From the NCBI GenBank assembly GCA_016801845.1, contig CM028914.1:10809772-10873771 (forward strand): a stretch of DNA of 64,000 bases. Reading direction: 5' to 3'. Both the position numbers and the translations under genes were made by a program. Shown here one piece after another: positions 12,605-26,700 of the stretch; the first letter of the stretch is position 1; each line of letters begins with the position of its first letter. Below the pieces are notes generated by a model, which saw nothing but the letters and a program-made list of their open reading frames with translations, did not search any database and was not told the origin of the DNA. Source of the stretch: Polydactylus sextarius. Taxonomy: Eukaryota > Chordata > Actinopteri > Polynemidae.

Positions 12605-14255
12605 TCGGGCCACAACAGGGGTATAAAAATGACTTGTTCATTAAATCCCAAATAATGAGTCTTCAAAGACTCTGTGCTAACACTGGTCAAAATCATGGGG
12701 TGAATATCAAAACAACACAGATTTTATGTTGCCTCACAGTTTGGACCGGGAATTGCATGATCGCCAGTGTGCATTCATCATACATGGTGCTTTTAGTGAA
12801 TGGTGAACTGAACTTTATCAATTTGCAGTTAATGAACATGAACACAAGGGTCGTTAACTCTCATGAGAAGATGATGATGGTGGCAGCACCAAAAAGCTGC
12901 TCATAATGGTGGTATCTTTAAGCATCTGGCACAGAAAAACAGCTTTTCTGTGCTTTTAAAGGACTCTTATGAACTTATTAGTTTGATTAGACTGTATCAA
13001 ATGGTTGTGTTTCATGCAAACTGTGCTGCCAAAGATTGAAAGACTGTTACTTTGGTAAAAAGGAAAATGGGGAAGATTATTCTGGTCTAGTTGTGTCTAT
13101 CAACAAAGACACAGTGGTCTACTTACAAAGGTGATGCATTGTAAAGATATTTTTGGTGAAACAAAACCTTAATTTGAACAGAAGTTTTCAGGTGTAGTTT
13201 TATGAATGAAGGAATACACGATCAGTCATCATGGACTGATGCCACTGTCAATGCTGACGTGTTCTCTGACCTTGGCCAGCATTTTCCTCAAGTTTAGAAG
13301 TGGTCCTTCTTCTTCTGCTTTGTATCCAAGGTGGCAAATTTTTACTGTGAGAAGTATCCAGTTGTTCACACTCCTTTTCTTGAGTGTCTGGACTGTTGAG
13401 TCCAGTCCATCCATAGTGAAGACACATTCTGTGATTATACGTGTGAGTGTGAAAGCATATGAATTTAGACATGGCACAGCTGTGTTGATTTCAAGACAGG
13501 GAAGTTTGGGAACACCTAACTAGATGAAGAATGCCTCAAACTACAAGAGAACAACATTTTTTTTTTTAATTTACCTCCATAAACCACTCACCTTTTCTTC
13601 TACTCACATTTCTTCTTAGATGAAGGTACTGATGCTGTTGGAAAAGAGAGATTTTTGTCCAAAAAGCCAGGGCACAAGAGATTTACACATTAAGTCCTTC
13701 TCCTTTCTGCAGTCAAGAGTTAACATTAAACCTGTGTGTCTGATGAATCTCCTAATCACATTTAACACTTCAAGCAAAAACATTTTCACACTTTTAATTT
13801 GCCAGAAGCCAAGATCATATCTAACACTTTGGCATATGAAGTGTTATTTTACATGTGTAGCAGAACTGCAGATCTTCCAATTTACAGGCTCTCTGTTCAG
13901 GATGTGAGTGTGCGTTGGGTTGTCTACAGATATTTTGATGGGTAGCGGCTCAATATTTACTGTGATTGGAAAGAAATAAGAGGATTTACGAGCAACGCCC
14001 CCTGTCTGACACTCACCAGATAGTGTAAAGTCACAGGATTTGGCCCGTTGTTCCCTCAGGTACTGCTGGACAGGAACTGGTTTATGTTCGCACAGATTAA
14101 AAACTTGTATGCAGCAGTAATGCAGAACGAGCAGAGCTGGATACACCTGTTCCCACGGTAACTGTCAGCTAACAAGCTCGGGGTCAGTACAAGCTGCAAA
14201 CCGTGGACTGCAGTTTGACAAATGCAGAATCTGAAATCAGCTGTGGGCTTTTAAG
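12605..14255. other. Non-coding, no gene recognised
   Basis: Unique sequence up to the TG-array cluster. Overlapping frames on both strands at 13206-13523 show no motif or bias. Confidence 0.5.
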
Positions 14256-14257
14256 TG

Positions 14258-14260
<3 letters not shown>

Positions 14261-14288
<28 letters not shown>
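14261..14288 (+). repeat. (TG)n microsatellite, first of three
   Basis: Fourteen TG units; two more TG arrays follow within 400 bp. Confidence 0.95.
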
Positions 14289-14411
14289 ATCTGATCCTGT
14301 TCATTATTAACTAAACAAGGAGGGTGTTTACATTAGTGTGGATCCATATACAGTGCATGTACTTATTCCCTGGGGCTGAAATCATTATTGTCCAGTGTTG
14401 ATGTCTTCGCT

Positions 14412-14413
<2 letters not shown>

Positions 14414-14458
<45 letters not shown>
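14414..14458 (+). repeat. (TG)n microsatellite, second of three
   Basis: About 22 uninterrupted TG units, the longest TG array in this cluster. Confidence 0.95.
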
Positions 14459-14461
<3 letters not shown>

Positions 14462-14626
14462 AGGTTGAGCAAGCTCAGTAACAGAGGCCTTGGATGCACT
14501 GGTAGTTGCATGCAGAGGCTGCATGTGATGAATGGGGTTTACCGGGCCACAAGACAAGGGCTGCAGCCAGTGACATGAGATGTGGAACATGGATTTATCA
14601 ACAGCAACAGAAAAATCAATTAAACC

Positions 14627-14627
<1 letters not shown>

Positions 14628-14662
<35 letters not shown>

Positions 14663-14683
14663 GAGAGAGAGAGACAGACAGAG
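14628..14683 (+). repeat. Compound (TG)n(GA)n microsatellite, third of three
   Basis: About 16 TG units (to 14660), then GAGAGAGAGAGACAGACAGAG. Confidence 0.93.
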
Positions 14684-14689
14684 TAAAAA

Positions 14690-17600
14690 CTTCCAGTTAA
14701 AGTCATCTTAAAAGTCATCACAGCATCCAAACTTTTTTTATCCTCCACTAAATCCTCGAGGCTCTGATCACAGAAACCTGTGGGAGAAAAATGTGTGTTT
14801 GCATCCAAGTACTTGAATCTGTATTGAGATTATATACTTAGAGTGCCAGATGGGCAGGATCCACGCAATACAGAGCTGCAGACGCAGAGATGATATTGAT
14901 GCCAATCTCAATTTACTGGGTAAGGTGACCAGCGGGTAGAGCTCCCAGAAGCATAGAGGGTTTACAGAGCATCTTTACGTCATGAGGGGGTGACTCACAT
15001 GCTTCGTAAGTGGTGTCAGTTCCTTTAAAAATATCTAAAAATACAAAACCAGGGTAGCTGTTTCACTGCATTACTCTAAAATATTTTTACTATTTTTATA
15101 TGAGGCTATAAGGAGGCTTGTGCACCTCTTTAATAAACCTATTTCTTCATGACACACTGGGTGCTCAAGTGATGAGATGGTTCATTTGGCTGGGGCTAAT
15201 TCATTAGCATGCTAACTTCAGAGTTTTTTTAGAAGCAAAACAACATTGTCCTTGCTTTCCACAGCTGGAGACAGCTCACATTGCACAATGTCTCCACTAG
15301 ACTGGTACACAAACAACTCATGTTAACACTGGGTGTGTGGCAATATGGAAAATTTTCATATAGCACCTCTTAATCCTTTGCCGAATCAGATGATTCCTAA
15401 AGTTTCGGTGGTTGAGGAAGCAGATTTCCACTAAAAATTAAGTGTTAGGTTTAACTTTAGGTGTAAGAATTGCACATGCAATGAAAATGTTTGACAAGTC
15501 CAAGTATCCCAGATAGCTAAGATTCTGGCTCTGGTCTGGTCTGGTCTGGTCTTCATTTTGACACAGAGGAAACAGATAAAGGCTTTTGGCTTGACTGTGA
15601 AGATTTTGCACTCTTTTGGGGGCAGTTATGTCTATGTTTTGGAGTTTCATAATTGGTTTTGGGTGAGTTTTTTTCTTTTGCACTCCTAATTTGGGCCATA
15701 TATTCCATCTAGAGCTTTGCCAAAATTGGGCCAAATTTGGCCCGTAATGATTTTTCTATCTTGGATGTTTTCTAGTTTTAGTTAAAAGCGATAGGACTGG
15801 TGATTAGATTGACATTATCCGTCGTATTTCACGCAGCTTGTTTTACTTTGTGTCATTGTTTTTCTGGGCTGATTTTGGTGGCAGGTGTTTAGCTGGGAGC
15901 AGTTTATTTGTCAGTTATCGAAAATAAAGACGTTGATTTCACAACAACCTGTATAATGTGCCACTCTCATCTATGCATCTGTCAGTATCTTTTTTAATGC
16001 ATATCACTACTGTTGATTGCTGTCTAACATGATTTAAAATGTTTAACTGGCTTGTAGAGCTATTTAAATCTGAAATGTGGGTGGGAACAATGCTCTATTT
16101 CAAGTTAACACTTTTCTTGAGTTGAATTTTCTTGTTGATGTCTCTACATGGCATTAAGGGGGTAGAAAAGAAATATGGGCGGAAACAAAGTCTCAGAAGC
16201 CCATTCAACTTCCTGTCTATCTGCACAGGTGAGTGGCTTCCTACAAAAATTCAAACAAACTGTCATTTCTGATGTCCTAAAAGCAGAATATGACAGGAAG
16301 TCATATTCTTCACTACTACCACTTTTTTTTTTAAATGTCACGTCAATCAAACCCAGGTTTGACAGCAAACAATGCTCTGAAGCCCAAGGCATCATTTGTC
16401 AAACCAGTTAGGTCCTGCTGGGATAGAGAGTTCTTATGCTCAGACTGGGAAAGTTGTGAAAACAGCAAATACTCTTACTGGAAATTTTTACAAACGTTGA
16501 TTCTACAAACTAGTTTTAATTATGGTGACCCTAGAGATGGTTTGCAGTTTTTCTAAACACGGGTCTCTTCCTTTTTATTTTAATGACATTATTTTCACGC
16601 AACTACTGAAGATGTTATTTTTGAGCATTTATTCTTGGGTTCCTGGCACTGTGGTGTATTATGAGCAATTATTTGCAGTAATTAGGTCAGGAGGAAGGCG
16701 GCAGCATGCTGAGGGCGGATGGAGGGGGGATTGTAGCCGACCCCACTGGGGAAGACTTCGCCTCATGACTTGTTATTGGTAGCAGTGCAGAAAACCATTA
16801 AGGGAATAAGACAGGAACTCATCATGTGTCATGTGTATTGCCCCTGTCTGGACAATGCCTTTTGTTTCATTTACATACTGTCTGGTCAACACCCCTCTCT
16901 ACCTGTATAAACCTGTGCCCTTACCGGTGCTCTTGGTCAGTCTCCTGTTGCAGCCATGTGCTGCGTCAGTCGGCTCACCGTTTTCCAGAATCCTAAGAAA
17001 GACACAACACTTACAGTAAACTCTGAACTGGGCTTCTGAAGAATTTCTTTGACACTATACAATTTGAAAGAACACTGACGAAAAAAGAAACCCCCAGCCC
17101 CACTCTCAGTAGCCCGATTGGTAACACTTTCAATTAAGAAAATCCTATTTAACGCTTATTAGTTGACAAGTATTAGTAATGTATGAGTCATTGGCTGTGG
17201 CTTCTCTCTCAGTCTCTTATTTAGTACCTGGGTAGAAATTCACTGCTCATAATTAGCATGTTAAGCTCCACAAAGTGCTTCTAATGTATATGAAGAGTGC
17301 TGCAAAGTGAGTCAGAGCTTTTGAATTATTTGTCAAGTCTGTGTTGAAGGTATGGGGTCAGTCATGAACTGCAATACAATGAAAAACTCGGCTAGGAACT
17401 GAAACTGAGGAATTATTGATGCACCTGGCACCTGTTGGTCAAAGATGTCATGCAAGTGACATTTCATGCCCAACAATTAGCATTAACAGCAGTTTATTAC
17501 TAAGTCTACTAGAAAACACTGCAAGATCATCAAACATCATTCCTTTACTCACCAAAGAACTGTCACAAAGCCACACTGACTAACTCTTATTTTACTACCA

Positions 17601-19130
17601 TTATTAGGTTAACCACCTTGCCTCAATCCCATCAATCCCACTTGTCTCATCCCATTCTGATAAAGAAATCCTGTAAAGTCCAGTTTGTTCAGTTCAGTTT
17701 AAATCGTTCTGTCTTAGCTGTTTGATGTTACCCTGATTGCCATTCATTGTAGGAGGGACATTCATGTAAGAAGGGAATCATCTCTAATGATACTGGTACT
17801 GCTTTCAGGTCACAATGACTCCTAAGACTTTGGTCCCATAAACCTCATTAAATAAATAATAGTTATTTGTGGATATCAAAAGATGAATTCTGTCTGATTC
17901 ACTCAACTGGCTTTCTCCACCAATAGTTCAAAATTCACACATTTGATGTAAAAAAGCTTGCCTCAGTAAATTTAGGTGTAGATGCAATCTGTACACCCAC
18001 ACCTACCTCCTGCTGCCAGTGTAAGTGAACCTTCACAAAAGCAATAAATCATCCATCCTAGATAGGTATTCTCAAGTGTAACAAAGGAGACTGTTGAGAG
18101 AAGAGAAGGAGTGAAGAGGAACATGGCTACTCTGTAATATCAAATGTTTGAGATCTTGGAAATTATGCTGAACACAATGCAAATTGAGCTGCACTCAGTG
18201 GAGGTTATAGTCATTTTCCTTAGCCCTAAAGCTATATGTAAGCAGCATTTAAACATGCCCCTCCTTGCTTGAGCACCCACATGTGTTCTGATCAAAGCCT
18301 AAAATAGGTCAGTGACCTCTGCACAAAATCATCATTTTGGTATTTGGATCTGATTCTATTGCATTATCAGAGTTTTCTGTGTTTAAAAAAAACGGTCTCT
18401 ATTACTGAATGACAGTAAGAGATTTTGTTTATTTAAGCTATTAGTGTAACATTTTTATTCAGCATTAATTTGGAGTAATTATCTATTTTATTTATACTAA
18501 TATCACATCAGATTCAGGCTATTCTTGTGTAATGTAGTACAGTAAAACCAGGTCAGTCAAACGATGTAAGACTGCTTAAATGGAATGTAGATGTTGACTT
18601 CTCTAATTACATCTTTTCAACTAGAAGTATTTCCTATATTTATTCATAAGTTCATGAGTCATTTCTGAAACTTTGTTTCTTAGGCACCCACAACCACAAA
18701 CTCTGTTTCCCCATCAGCCTTAGTGGGTGGCTCCGATTGAAATCCCTTTGTGTGCCCCTTTTGTATGCCCCTGCTGGGCTTCCGTCTGCAAAGAGCAACA
18801 TGGCTGCGGGGCATCAGGCAGTTCTGACGGCTTAATAATTCATGGCTTGTCGCTGTGAATCATTGCACGCTCCCCAACTGCAATCATCCAGATCATTTGC
18901 TCAGCAAACCCGGCTAAACGTGTCTGCCATTTGTCACAACAATAATTAAACGTTTCACATTGATCTGACCACCTGTGGTTGATACATCAGACCTGAAATA
19001 AAGTGGAAACACACAGGTGGCACAATGTTGTGTGAAGTAAACAGGAAGTCCTGTTCAAATGGAATTAATATTGGGCATCTTAAACCTTAACACGTGTCTT
19101 TTATTGGATCAGATTGTTTTTCTTTAAAAG
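14690..19130. other. Non-coding, with possible regulatory DNA at 18,700-18,970
   Basis: Apart from the CTGGT repeat I see no gene. The 18,700-18,970 segment is repeat-free, higher in GC than its surroundings, and contains TTAATAATTCATGG and AATAATTAAACG homeodomain-like cores. This is only a candidate conserved element. Confidence 0.4.
15525..15552 (+). repeat. (CTGGT)n pentanucleotide repeat
   Basis: Four perfect CTGGT units at 15531-15550 with partial units on both sides. Confidence 0.9.
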
Positions 19131-19131
19131 A

Positions 19132-19133
<2 letters not shown>

Positions 19134-19175
<42 letters not shown>
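19134..19175 (+). repeat. (CA)n microsatellite
   Basis: About 21 uninterrupted CA units. Confidence 0.95.
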
Positions 19176-19179
<4 letters not shown>

Positions 19180-19180
<1 letters not shown>

Positions 19181-22100
19181 AGTATTTTAGCAGCAGGCTT
19201 GTTTTATTTTGGGCTTGTGGTTCTTCTTCGTATTAATTTGAACCTATGAGGTTGATGCTAAAGTTTCAGAGTTGATTGGACATTATCTTTGTGGATATTT
19301 TTGGATCACAGAAATTTGGTGAAATCTACTTTTCTTTACGTAAACGATCTGAGTACCTCTTCCATGCCTGAAATTTTACAAAATAACAAAGTTAAGTGAC
19401 TGAAGCATCAATTCTGACATGTTAAATTACTGCTTTTGTGAATGGGGTTTGTGGCTTTGAGCAGAGTGATATAACATCTGTGAACATATTTTGATGTGGA
19501 CAACTGTCCTGTCAGTTCAGTGGTGGAGAAATTGCAGGATAATTTTATCCCTATCGATCCTTTCACACCCAAACAATAAACTTTCCATCAAGTTAATCGA
19601 TTTGTTTGTTTGTTTGTTTTTTGGCAAAATCGAACCAAATTTTAACCACACTGACATACAGTGAGAAAATTGTTTTATTTGGTAAATATGTTTTCTGTAT
19701 CTGTTGGTGAGCATCACTTCATAATTAAATTTTGAAAGTTTTGGATGTTGATTCATTTCTGCAAACTAAACCTTGAAAAGATTCAAACTGATGACGCAAA
19801 TTGATTATGTCATGGTTCTGTTCACATGCCTCACATTTTATATTGTATGGTTTGAGAAGAGATGAGGTGACCAAGATGTTATTAGACCAATCTCACACAG
19901 TGAGACAAGTGGTGAACCTTTAAGATCACTCCTATCACACAGTGTGTCGCGGCCTTTCATCAATCACTGTCAACACTGACAATCAGCAAGCATCTTGATC
20001 TAAACCAAAACAAGAGAGAAACAAAACAAGATTCTCATCTTTCCAAGGTTCACACAGACTTTTATGTTTCTAAAAAAAACAAAAAAAATAAAAAATATTC
20101 AGAGAAACAAGTACAAAATACCCCTGAAAATTGAAGTCTTGGTCTTCTGACAACTGAAACTTTGAGGTTTGTTAGAGAGTGAGAATGTAACGAGGGAACA
20201 ACTCCAAAACACAAGGATTTTTGGGTGAAAAGGAGACAGATGCTGACATCTGACTGCCAACAGCTCCTAATGAACAAACTGAACAAAGGCTGGTTGGACG
20301 GATGCAGGCATCCAGATAATTCCTCATGTGTTTGTTGTAATTGGCCGTCTCTCCGAACTCGGTATCATCTGGCAAAGACCATGGACAGTAACTAATGATT
20401 ATTCTACTGGTGTTATGGTAGCATTGTGATAATTGGCCTTTCTGATCAGTTTTCTTGTCTGATTAGTTAGAATAAATTGTATATCATCAGAATGTGCACT
20501 GACCCGCTAAAACAAAACAATAAAAGAGCCAGAGGAACGAGCCGGTTAACAATTTGTCCAACATCTGATTTTAAGGAGAAATTCACACTTTCCTGGTAAA
20601 CTCTTTCTCCAAGGAAACATGTCCACCACAACGAGGAGAGTCTTCACGATTCAATCCTCTTTGACATGACAAAATATGTAAAACACACGATTGCGTCACA
20701 ATTGTATATTTCTCAAAGATGAAATGTACACAAGCAAGTAAGGTGATAATTGTGGTTTTCGTTGTATTTAATTAGGGTGACATTTTCTATCTTCCAAACC
20801 AGCACCCTGAAGAGCACACAATTTGATTATTTTAGCATTTAGCCCACATAACAAAGAGACTTTTCAAAAGTATTATATGTCTTGAACAGTTTCCAGGTAC
20901 AAGGTGAGGACAACTCATCTTGTACCTAACTTAACTTTCTCTTGAGCACATTATCTAACTGTTAGCATATATAAGGATTTGCTGGTGTCATAATTTATGA
21001 TGTTTGGGGATGAGTAGTGTTGACTTTTGTTTTGTGACATGCATTCCCATGATCTATGACAGCACCATTTGTGGACTATTTGACACCGCATTTTCTCTAG
21101 GCTTTAGTTAGGAATTTATTTCTATTGTAGTAAGAAAACACCTTGTATAAGCTATCAGAAACCCCTGCAGGTGAAGCTGGACTAATGAAAGGCTTTTATG
21201 GTTGACTAACTCTGAGAAATTCATTAGAAATGAAAAGAAAACACTTACTAGTCAAGTAACATTGGAACTGGATCAACACTCACTTTTCAAAAATGTCTAG
21301 GAGTGCATTTGTTTCTTCCTCTTCTTCAAATGTACTAAGAATCCAACATATTTTTCTGCTTTTTATTTATTTTTTTTTTCAAACTTAACTCCCCTGTTAT
21401 TTTTTTGAATCCCACTCTTGGCTCTTGACTCTGGAGGAAGTCGAGCGCTCACTTGATGCATTTACGGAGAGGCTGCCAGTGCTCCATTAATTATAGGGCA
21501 GGCAGTAAGATGGCTATGGGAAAAGAAAAGATCAACAAATTCTGTTAAAAGAAAATAGACACACACACACAATAGTGACTTGACAGTGCATAAAACAGAA
21601 ACACAGCTCTGCTCTGCACTGTGGAGACTCCCTCAGCTTTCCATGCTGTTGGAGCGGTTTCAGAGCTCATTTACAACCCAAAACAACAGTCTCACCCATT
21701 CCCTTCACATGTGGGCAGCACAACCTGTGTTTGCTTTTCCTTTTATTCCTTTTTTTTTTTTTTTTTTGCATTCACTTGCATACACAGGATCTCACCTGGG
21801 AATGACCCAAGCACAGTTTCATGGTTTTGGCAACTGAAAAAGATCAAATTTAAGCCGCCAGTAGGAAAACTTAGTGACTGACTGTCATTCAGGGAAATGT
21901 TGGGGAAAGGGGGATTCATTTTTGTGGTCAGGAATTTTATCCAGGTTGGTGAAAGGAGCCCTTTATGCTCCTTTGCCACCAGATGGTGTTACATGTAAAA
22001 TCAAGGTCGTGAAAACAGATACAATATGAGTAAAATATTGATTAATGCAACTTTTTTTTTTTTAATCCTCAGCGTCTCACTCAGTTTTGACTTGATTAAC

Positions 22101-23610
22101 AGGTTAATCAAACAATTAACTGATTAACATCAATCAAACAAACACTGGTTACTTGTCAGATACAGGACATAACACTGTAGACTACTCAATGCCCAAAAGA
22201 CTGAAAGAGGGCTATTTTAAAAAAAATCTCCTCAAGGTCTTGAATATTTTGAAAAATGTTTGCTCACTGTGGGAAGTTACACAAAAAATCTTTTTTCTCG
22301 TCTATTCTGGTGTGTGAATTTATTGAAGGTCCCCTCAGAAAAGTCAGACCATCAGTGTAATTACCATCAAGAGCAGTTTGTAACCCCTGATGGTGCAGTT
22401 CAAAAAACACTGTCCATTATTAAGTGAATGTGAGATAACAGACCTTAAATATGAGCGGGCTGCAATCTAGCACCATTTAGCTCCTTATCAAGAAGATTTT
22501 AGCTACTTTCCATTGAAAGCAACACTGACTTTATGCAGCAGAGAAGGAGGAACTACCAGTGTATTTTTGAACTTGTGAAAATGCAGACAAATTTCCACAT
22601 AACCAGAAAAAAAATTCATTTTCAATCAAGTGAGCAAGGGAGCATGTCTGGCAATATTTAAGACACTGAACTGTTAAAATTCACAATTCTTGGCTTAACA
22701 ACAGCACTGGGAATACACTGACTTATCCTCCTCTAAACCACCAAACTTATGATTGGTTCAGCTAATTAAAAGGAAGCTATACTCTCTTCAGTGGTAAACA
22801 AACTGCTATAAATGTGTAACATGGAAAAAATGTCAAAATGACAAAAGGGTATTTGTCTTCATTTAATACATTTATAGGAGTCCAAAGATTATTTTCTCTA
22901 GTATTTTCACAGCAAGTATCTTGATCTAAATGAAAACACTGATTTCTGTTTGTCCTCACTTTAAATAACTTTCAATCACAGATTAATTAATCAGTAATAG
23001 CAGTTTATGAGGTTTGTGCCTCTGCAAGCTTCAGTTATTATTTCAAAGACATTCCACTAAATGCCTTTAATTTCATCTGGCCCTCAGGCGTGTAATTATG
23101 TTGTTATTGCCAGCCATGTTGGTGTACACCACATATGACAGCTGATGTCAGTGGTCATTACAATGAAATGTTCCTTGTATTAGTATTTATGGAGCTGCCA
23201 GCTTTCCACTAGCATCTAACATTAACCTATTTAGCTTAGCCGCTGGTTTCACCATCTTATCACCTTCAGACATTTGCTATAGATATGGCATCACTTTCAT
23301 GTAAATATGCAACTGTTATCAATTAAAAACAATTTCTAACACATACAGAACACAGTGATTACAAAGCTAAAAATATATCTACCAACTGGGAAGTGGTGGA
23401 CTCTATTCCAGACCTATTTTATTTTCCTTTTTGGGACTTAGTTTAGTTCTGGATTAGGGGGGGCAGAGATGGAGTCTCTACACTTGAGTGATGCTTGATT
23501 GCCAATGCTGCTTATGCTAATCCTTTGTTTAAACTTGTGGAGGTAAAGCATTTTGGCACCCACATACTTGTGGCCTCCTGATTTTCAAAAACTACGAAGA
23601 TTGTAAAACA
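19180..23610. other. Non-coding, AT-rich
   Basis: T runs occur near 21366-21380, 21749-21768 and 22050-22064. The segment 23,040-23,210 (with GTGTAATTATGTTG and GCCAGCCATGTTGG) has the look of a conserved non-coding element. No coding exon is supported. Confidence 0.45.
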
Positions 23611-23614
23611 AGAT

Positions 23615-23643
<29 letters not shown>
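23615..23643 (+). repeat. (CA)n microsatellite
   Basis: About 14 CA units; a poly(A) run follows 60 bp later. Confidence 0.95.
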
Positions 23644-23645
<2 letters not shown>

Positions 23646-23701
23646 GATTGAACAATGCAGTTTAGAAAAAAAGTGATAATTTTTTTTTTTTAATGGGTTT
23701 A

Positions 23702-23704
<3 letters not shown>

Positions 23705-23733
<29 letters not shown>
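23705..23733 (+). repeat. Poly(A) tract
   Basis: 29 adenines, the longest A run in the window. It could be a retroposon tail, but no recognisable body precedes it. Confidence 0.9.
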
Positions 23734-23735
<2 letters not shown>

Positions 23736-23739
23736 AAAG

Positions 23740-26700
23740 TACCACACACAGCATGTTGCCCTATTATGAAGTGGGCGTTTGATGTCAAAATGGCACGCAA
23801 CAGAATAAAAGCAACCTTTAAGTCGCCTCAAGGCTTAAATCTAAACTTATCTGTATGCCCTCCCACATACAGCCGTTAATATACTGCTTCTGTAGAGCAA
23901 TAGGGAATTAATTACATAGAACTGTTCCCTTTTTCAGTGTTCACTCTTCTATCTCTATTAGAATACAGTTTAACTAGGCACTGGCACTAAAACTATCACT
24001 TCATTTTTTTTTTTTTTTTTTTCATTTTCATTAAATTTGTGGTTTTAAAATCAAAACCTGGGAGATTTATTTGATGAAACAAAAGTTCTAACTCATAGGT
24101 GAGATACATATCAAGAATAGGAGTTAATAAATAATGCTTAAGGCTTATGCAAAGCTCCAAGGCCTAATCTGTAAAATGTTCATCAAGACTCAATGCAAAG
24201 TAGAAATTAGAAACATAAATACAACTTATATAATTAATGGAAAGTTGTGAGTAGTATCTGTGCTGTGCACTCTTGGAGGGAAAATCTCTGGAGTGCACTG
24301 TATGATAGAGAAAGCAGCCTGAGGATGTAGAAAACACAAAAGCAAATATGACCAATGATGTAAAAATGGCTTCATAGGCATTGTGTCTATCAAGTCATGG
24401 TAAAAGTTTCTCTAATGTATTGAGTTCAAATCAACTGTGGAGCAGTAAACTGTGTTTCATGCACACAGATGAATAACCACAGATATGTACAGTGTGTGTT
24501 TACTTGGATAGGAGAACAAACTATGTTCTCATGGTTGCAGTATGTGATGACAAATGCCCAGACCTTACAGGGTGAATTATTTATTTCTACCACTTTATTT
24601 GGGACTAAAACTACACACAAGTATACCAATGAAAACTCACAATGTACCTTTAAGCATTTTGCTTATTGTACAAGTACAAAAGATCAGCCTTTACTTTATC
24701 TTTCAGCAAAGTCTGGTTAACCTCTTTGTTTGAATGATCCTGTTTTCTGCCCAGTTCAACCTCTGTTTATATAATTTCATCTCAATAGAATAAAATAATT
24801 CTGATAAAATGGGTTAATGCTTAAAAAAGGAAAATACTCCAACGCGTTCTGACTCATTTTAATCTTTTGGAGGTGGTGTATCTACAGTCCAAATCCTGTC
24901 AATATGAATAAAGTGCGCCAAAAATATTCAACATAGCAGTGTTACTTCAGGACAAGCAAAAGCAGGCAGCATCAGCTGTGGCTTATCTGTAGTCTGGGTC
25001 TTCATGGCAGCAGGTCAAACAAGGTAGAGATACATAATTTCTACAGGGTGTTCTGGGTCCACCCCCTACCAGCTGGACCTCCAGACCATCAGATGAACCT
25101 GATTGTGCTTGTTTTCATACATATTTAATTTACTGTAAATGGGCAGGGACTCAATGATCTAAGTGGGGAGCAACATCTTTGTGATGTTTGTGTTTTGAAC
25201 ATAATCCTGGGATCTTTGATTGACTAGCTATAACCACAAGTGAGCTTCTCAAGCTTTCCTTGAATCAACCTCTGCTGTAGTTGCACTTTAAAAATTACTC
25301 ATTGTTTTACTCAAAGGCAGCAGTAGCAGGTAAATGAAAGAGGGAGGGGATAATATAGCACTGTCACACTATGTCGTTTCACAGCGCGCTGCACTGCCAG
25401 TAATTGCTCTGACCTCTCTGCCATTTTGCATGCAGTATTGCTGCTGTTACTTTGCAGTATGTCCTTTCGACTTCAGCCTTGAGGAAGACGTTAGAGCATT
25501 ACTGTCCCCTCTGGTGTGTCTTTTTGCATATCATTATTCTTCCACAATTATTATTCTGCCTTTTCAGCTCATGTTCAGTTTCATTATACATCGACAGGAT
25601 GTTGTTTGCGTCAGTCTACTCACTCTGACCTCCACTGATTTCATCCCTCTTCTCCTTTTCCTCCTCTTCTACCTCCTGAGCTAATATTATATCCTTCCTA
25701 CAGCCAGGGAGCTCTGGCTGAAAACCTGCTGCTGAAGTCAGAAAGATAACATTGTCTATGTTAATTAATTAAAGATATAACTTTACTCCCTGGCGTTCTT
25801 CCTGATTCCCCCCTTGCCAGGAGCAGCTTCCCACTCTCACTGTGAGAAATTATAAATAATTTTGGCAATAAGGCCAAAGTAACGGGAGGATAAATGAATT
25901 AATGGTGTAAATGTCTTTCCAAAAGTTGATGTTATGAAAGTATTTCAAAAAAGTGGCTTAAAAGTTGACCCTCATCTATTTTAGAAGAAGATGTCCCCTG
26001 GGGAAAAGAAAGCACACTGGGACATTTTTTCATCACTGAGTCAATGAGTTTCTTTGGAGATTGTCACTAAAAGTTTAAAGCGGCAAGAAATTAAAGAGGA
26101 GTAATCAATACTTAATAAACCTGAATTACTGAAATTATAGCCAGCTCACTCTTAAGCAAAACAGATGGGAGTTAGTGCTGCAGCACAGGGGTAAAAACAC
26201 AAGCACAACATTTCTCTTTAACTTCTTTGTAAATTGTTGTAAACAGCTCAAAAACATGTTTGGCAGCTCCATGACGAATTCCAAACACCTTTGAGGATTT
26301 TATCCATTGGTCTCGGGAAATTTCAGCCTGCACAGCCCCCCTCCTGCACCTCTACTCAGCTCCTGCTCTTAATTTATCCAAAATGCTGAGCCAACCCAAA
26401 CAGCACTGCCTTTAACTAATGACTGGACTATAAGTTAATGAGCAGGAAAGGAAATTGAATTAGAGCTGGCGTCTGGAAGCTCTTCAGTTGCTAAATCGTT
26501 AAGACCGCGTGATATCTTCACTGCCATAAAAACACGAATTAAAGCAGGTTTTTTACAACAAAGCCTTGTTCTCAACTTATTTGTGGGGTGTTGGCCAGCT
26601 GACATTTACTGCCTCTTGTTTCAGCCGGTGTCTGTACTTGGGAGTGAAATCAGAGGTAAACATAATTAGCAGGGCAAACCAAAACAAACTAAATCAACCT

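Noticed and set aside
12541..12906. 121-codon plus-strand frame
   Set aside because: Its start lies inside a dispersed repeat copy (12448-12600) and the rest has no recognisable domain.
25334..25684. 116-codon hydrophobic plus-strand frame
   Set aside because: Looks membrane-like only because the DNA is T/C-rich. There is no conserved motif and no flanking splice sites of note.
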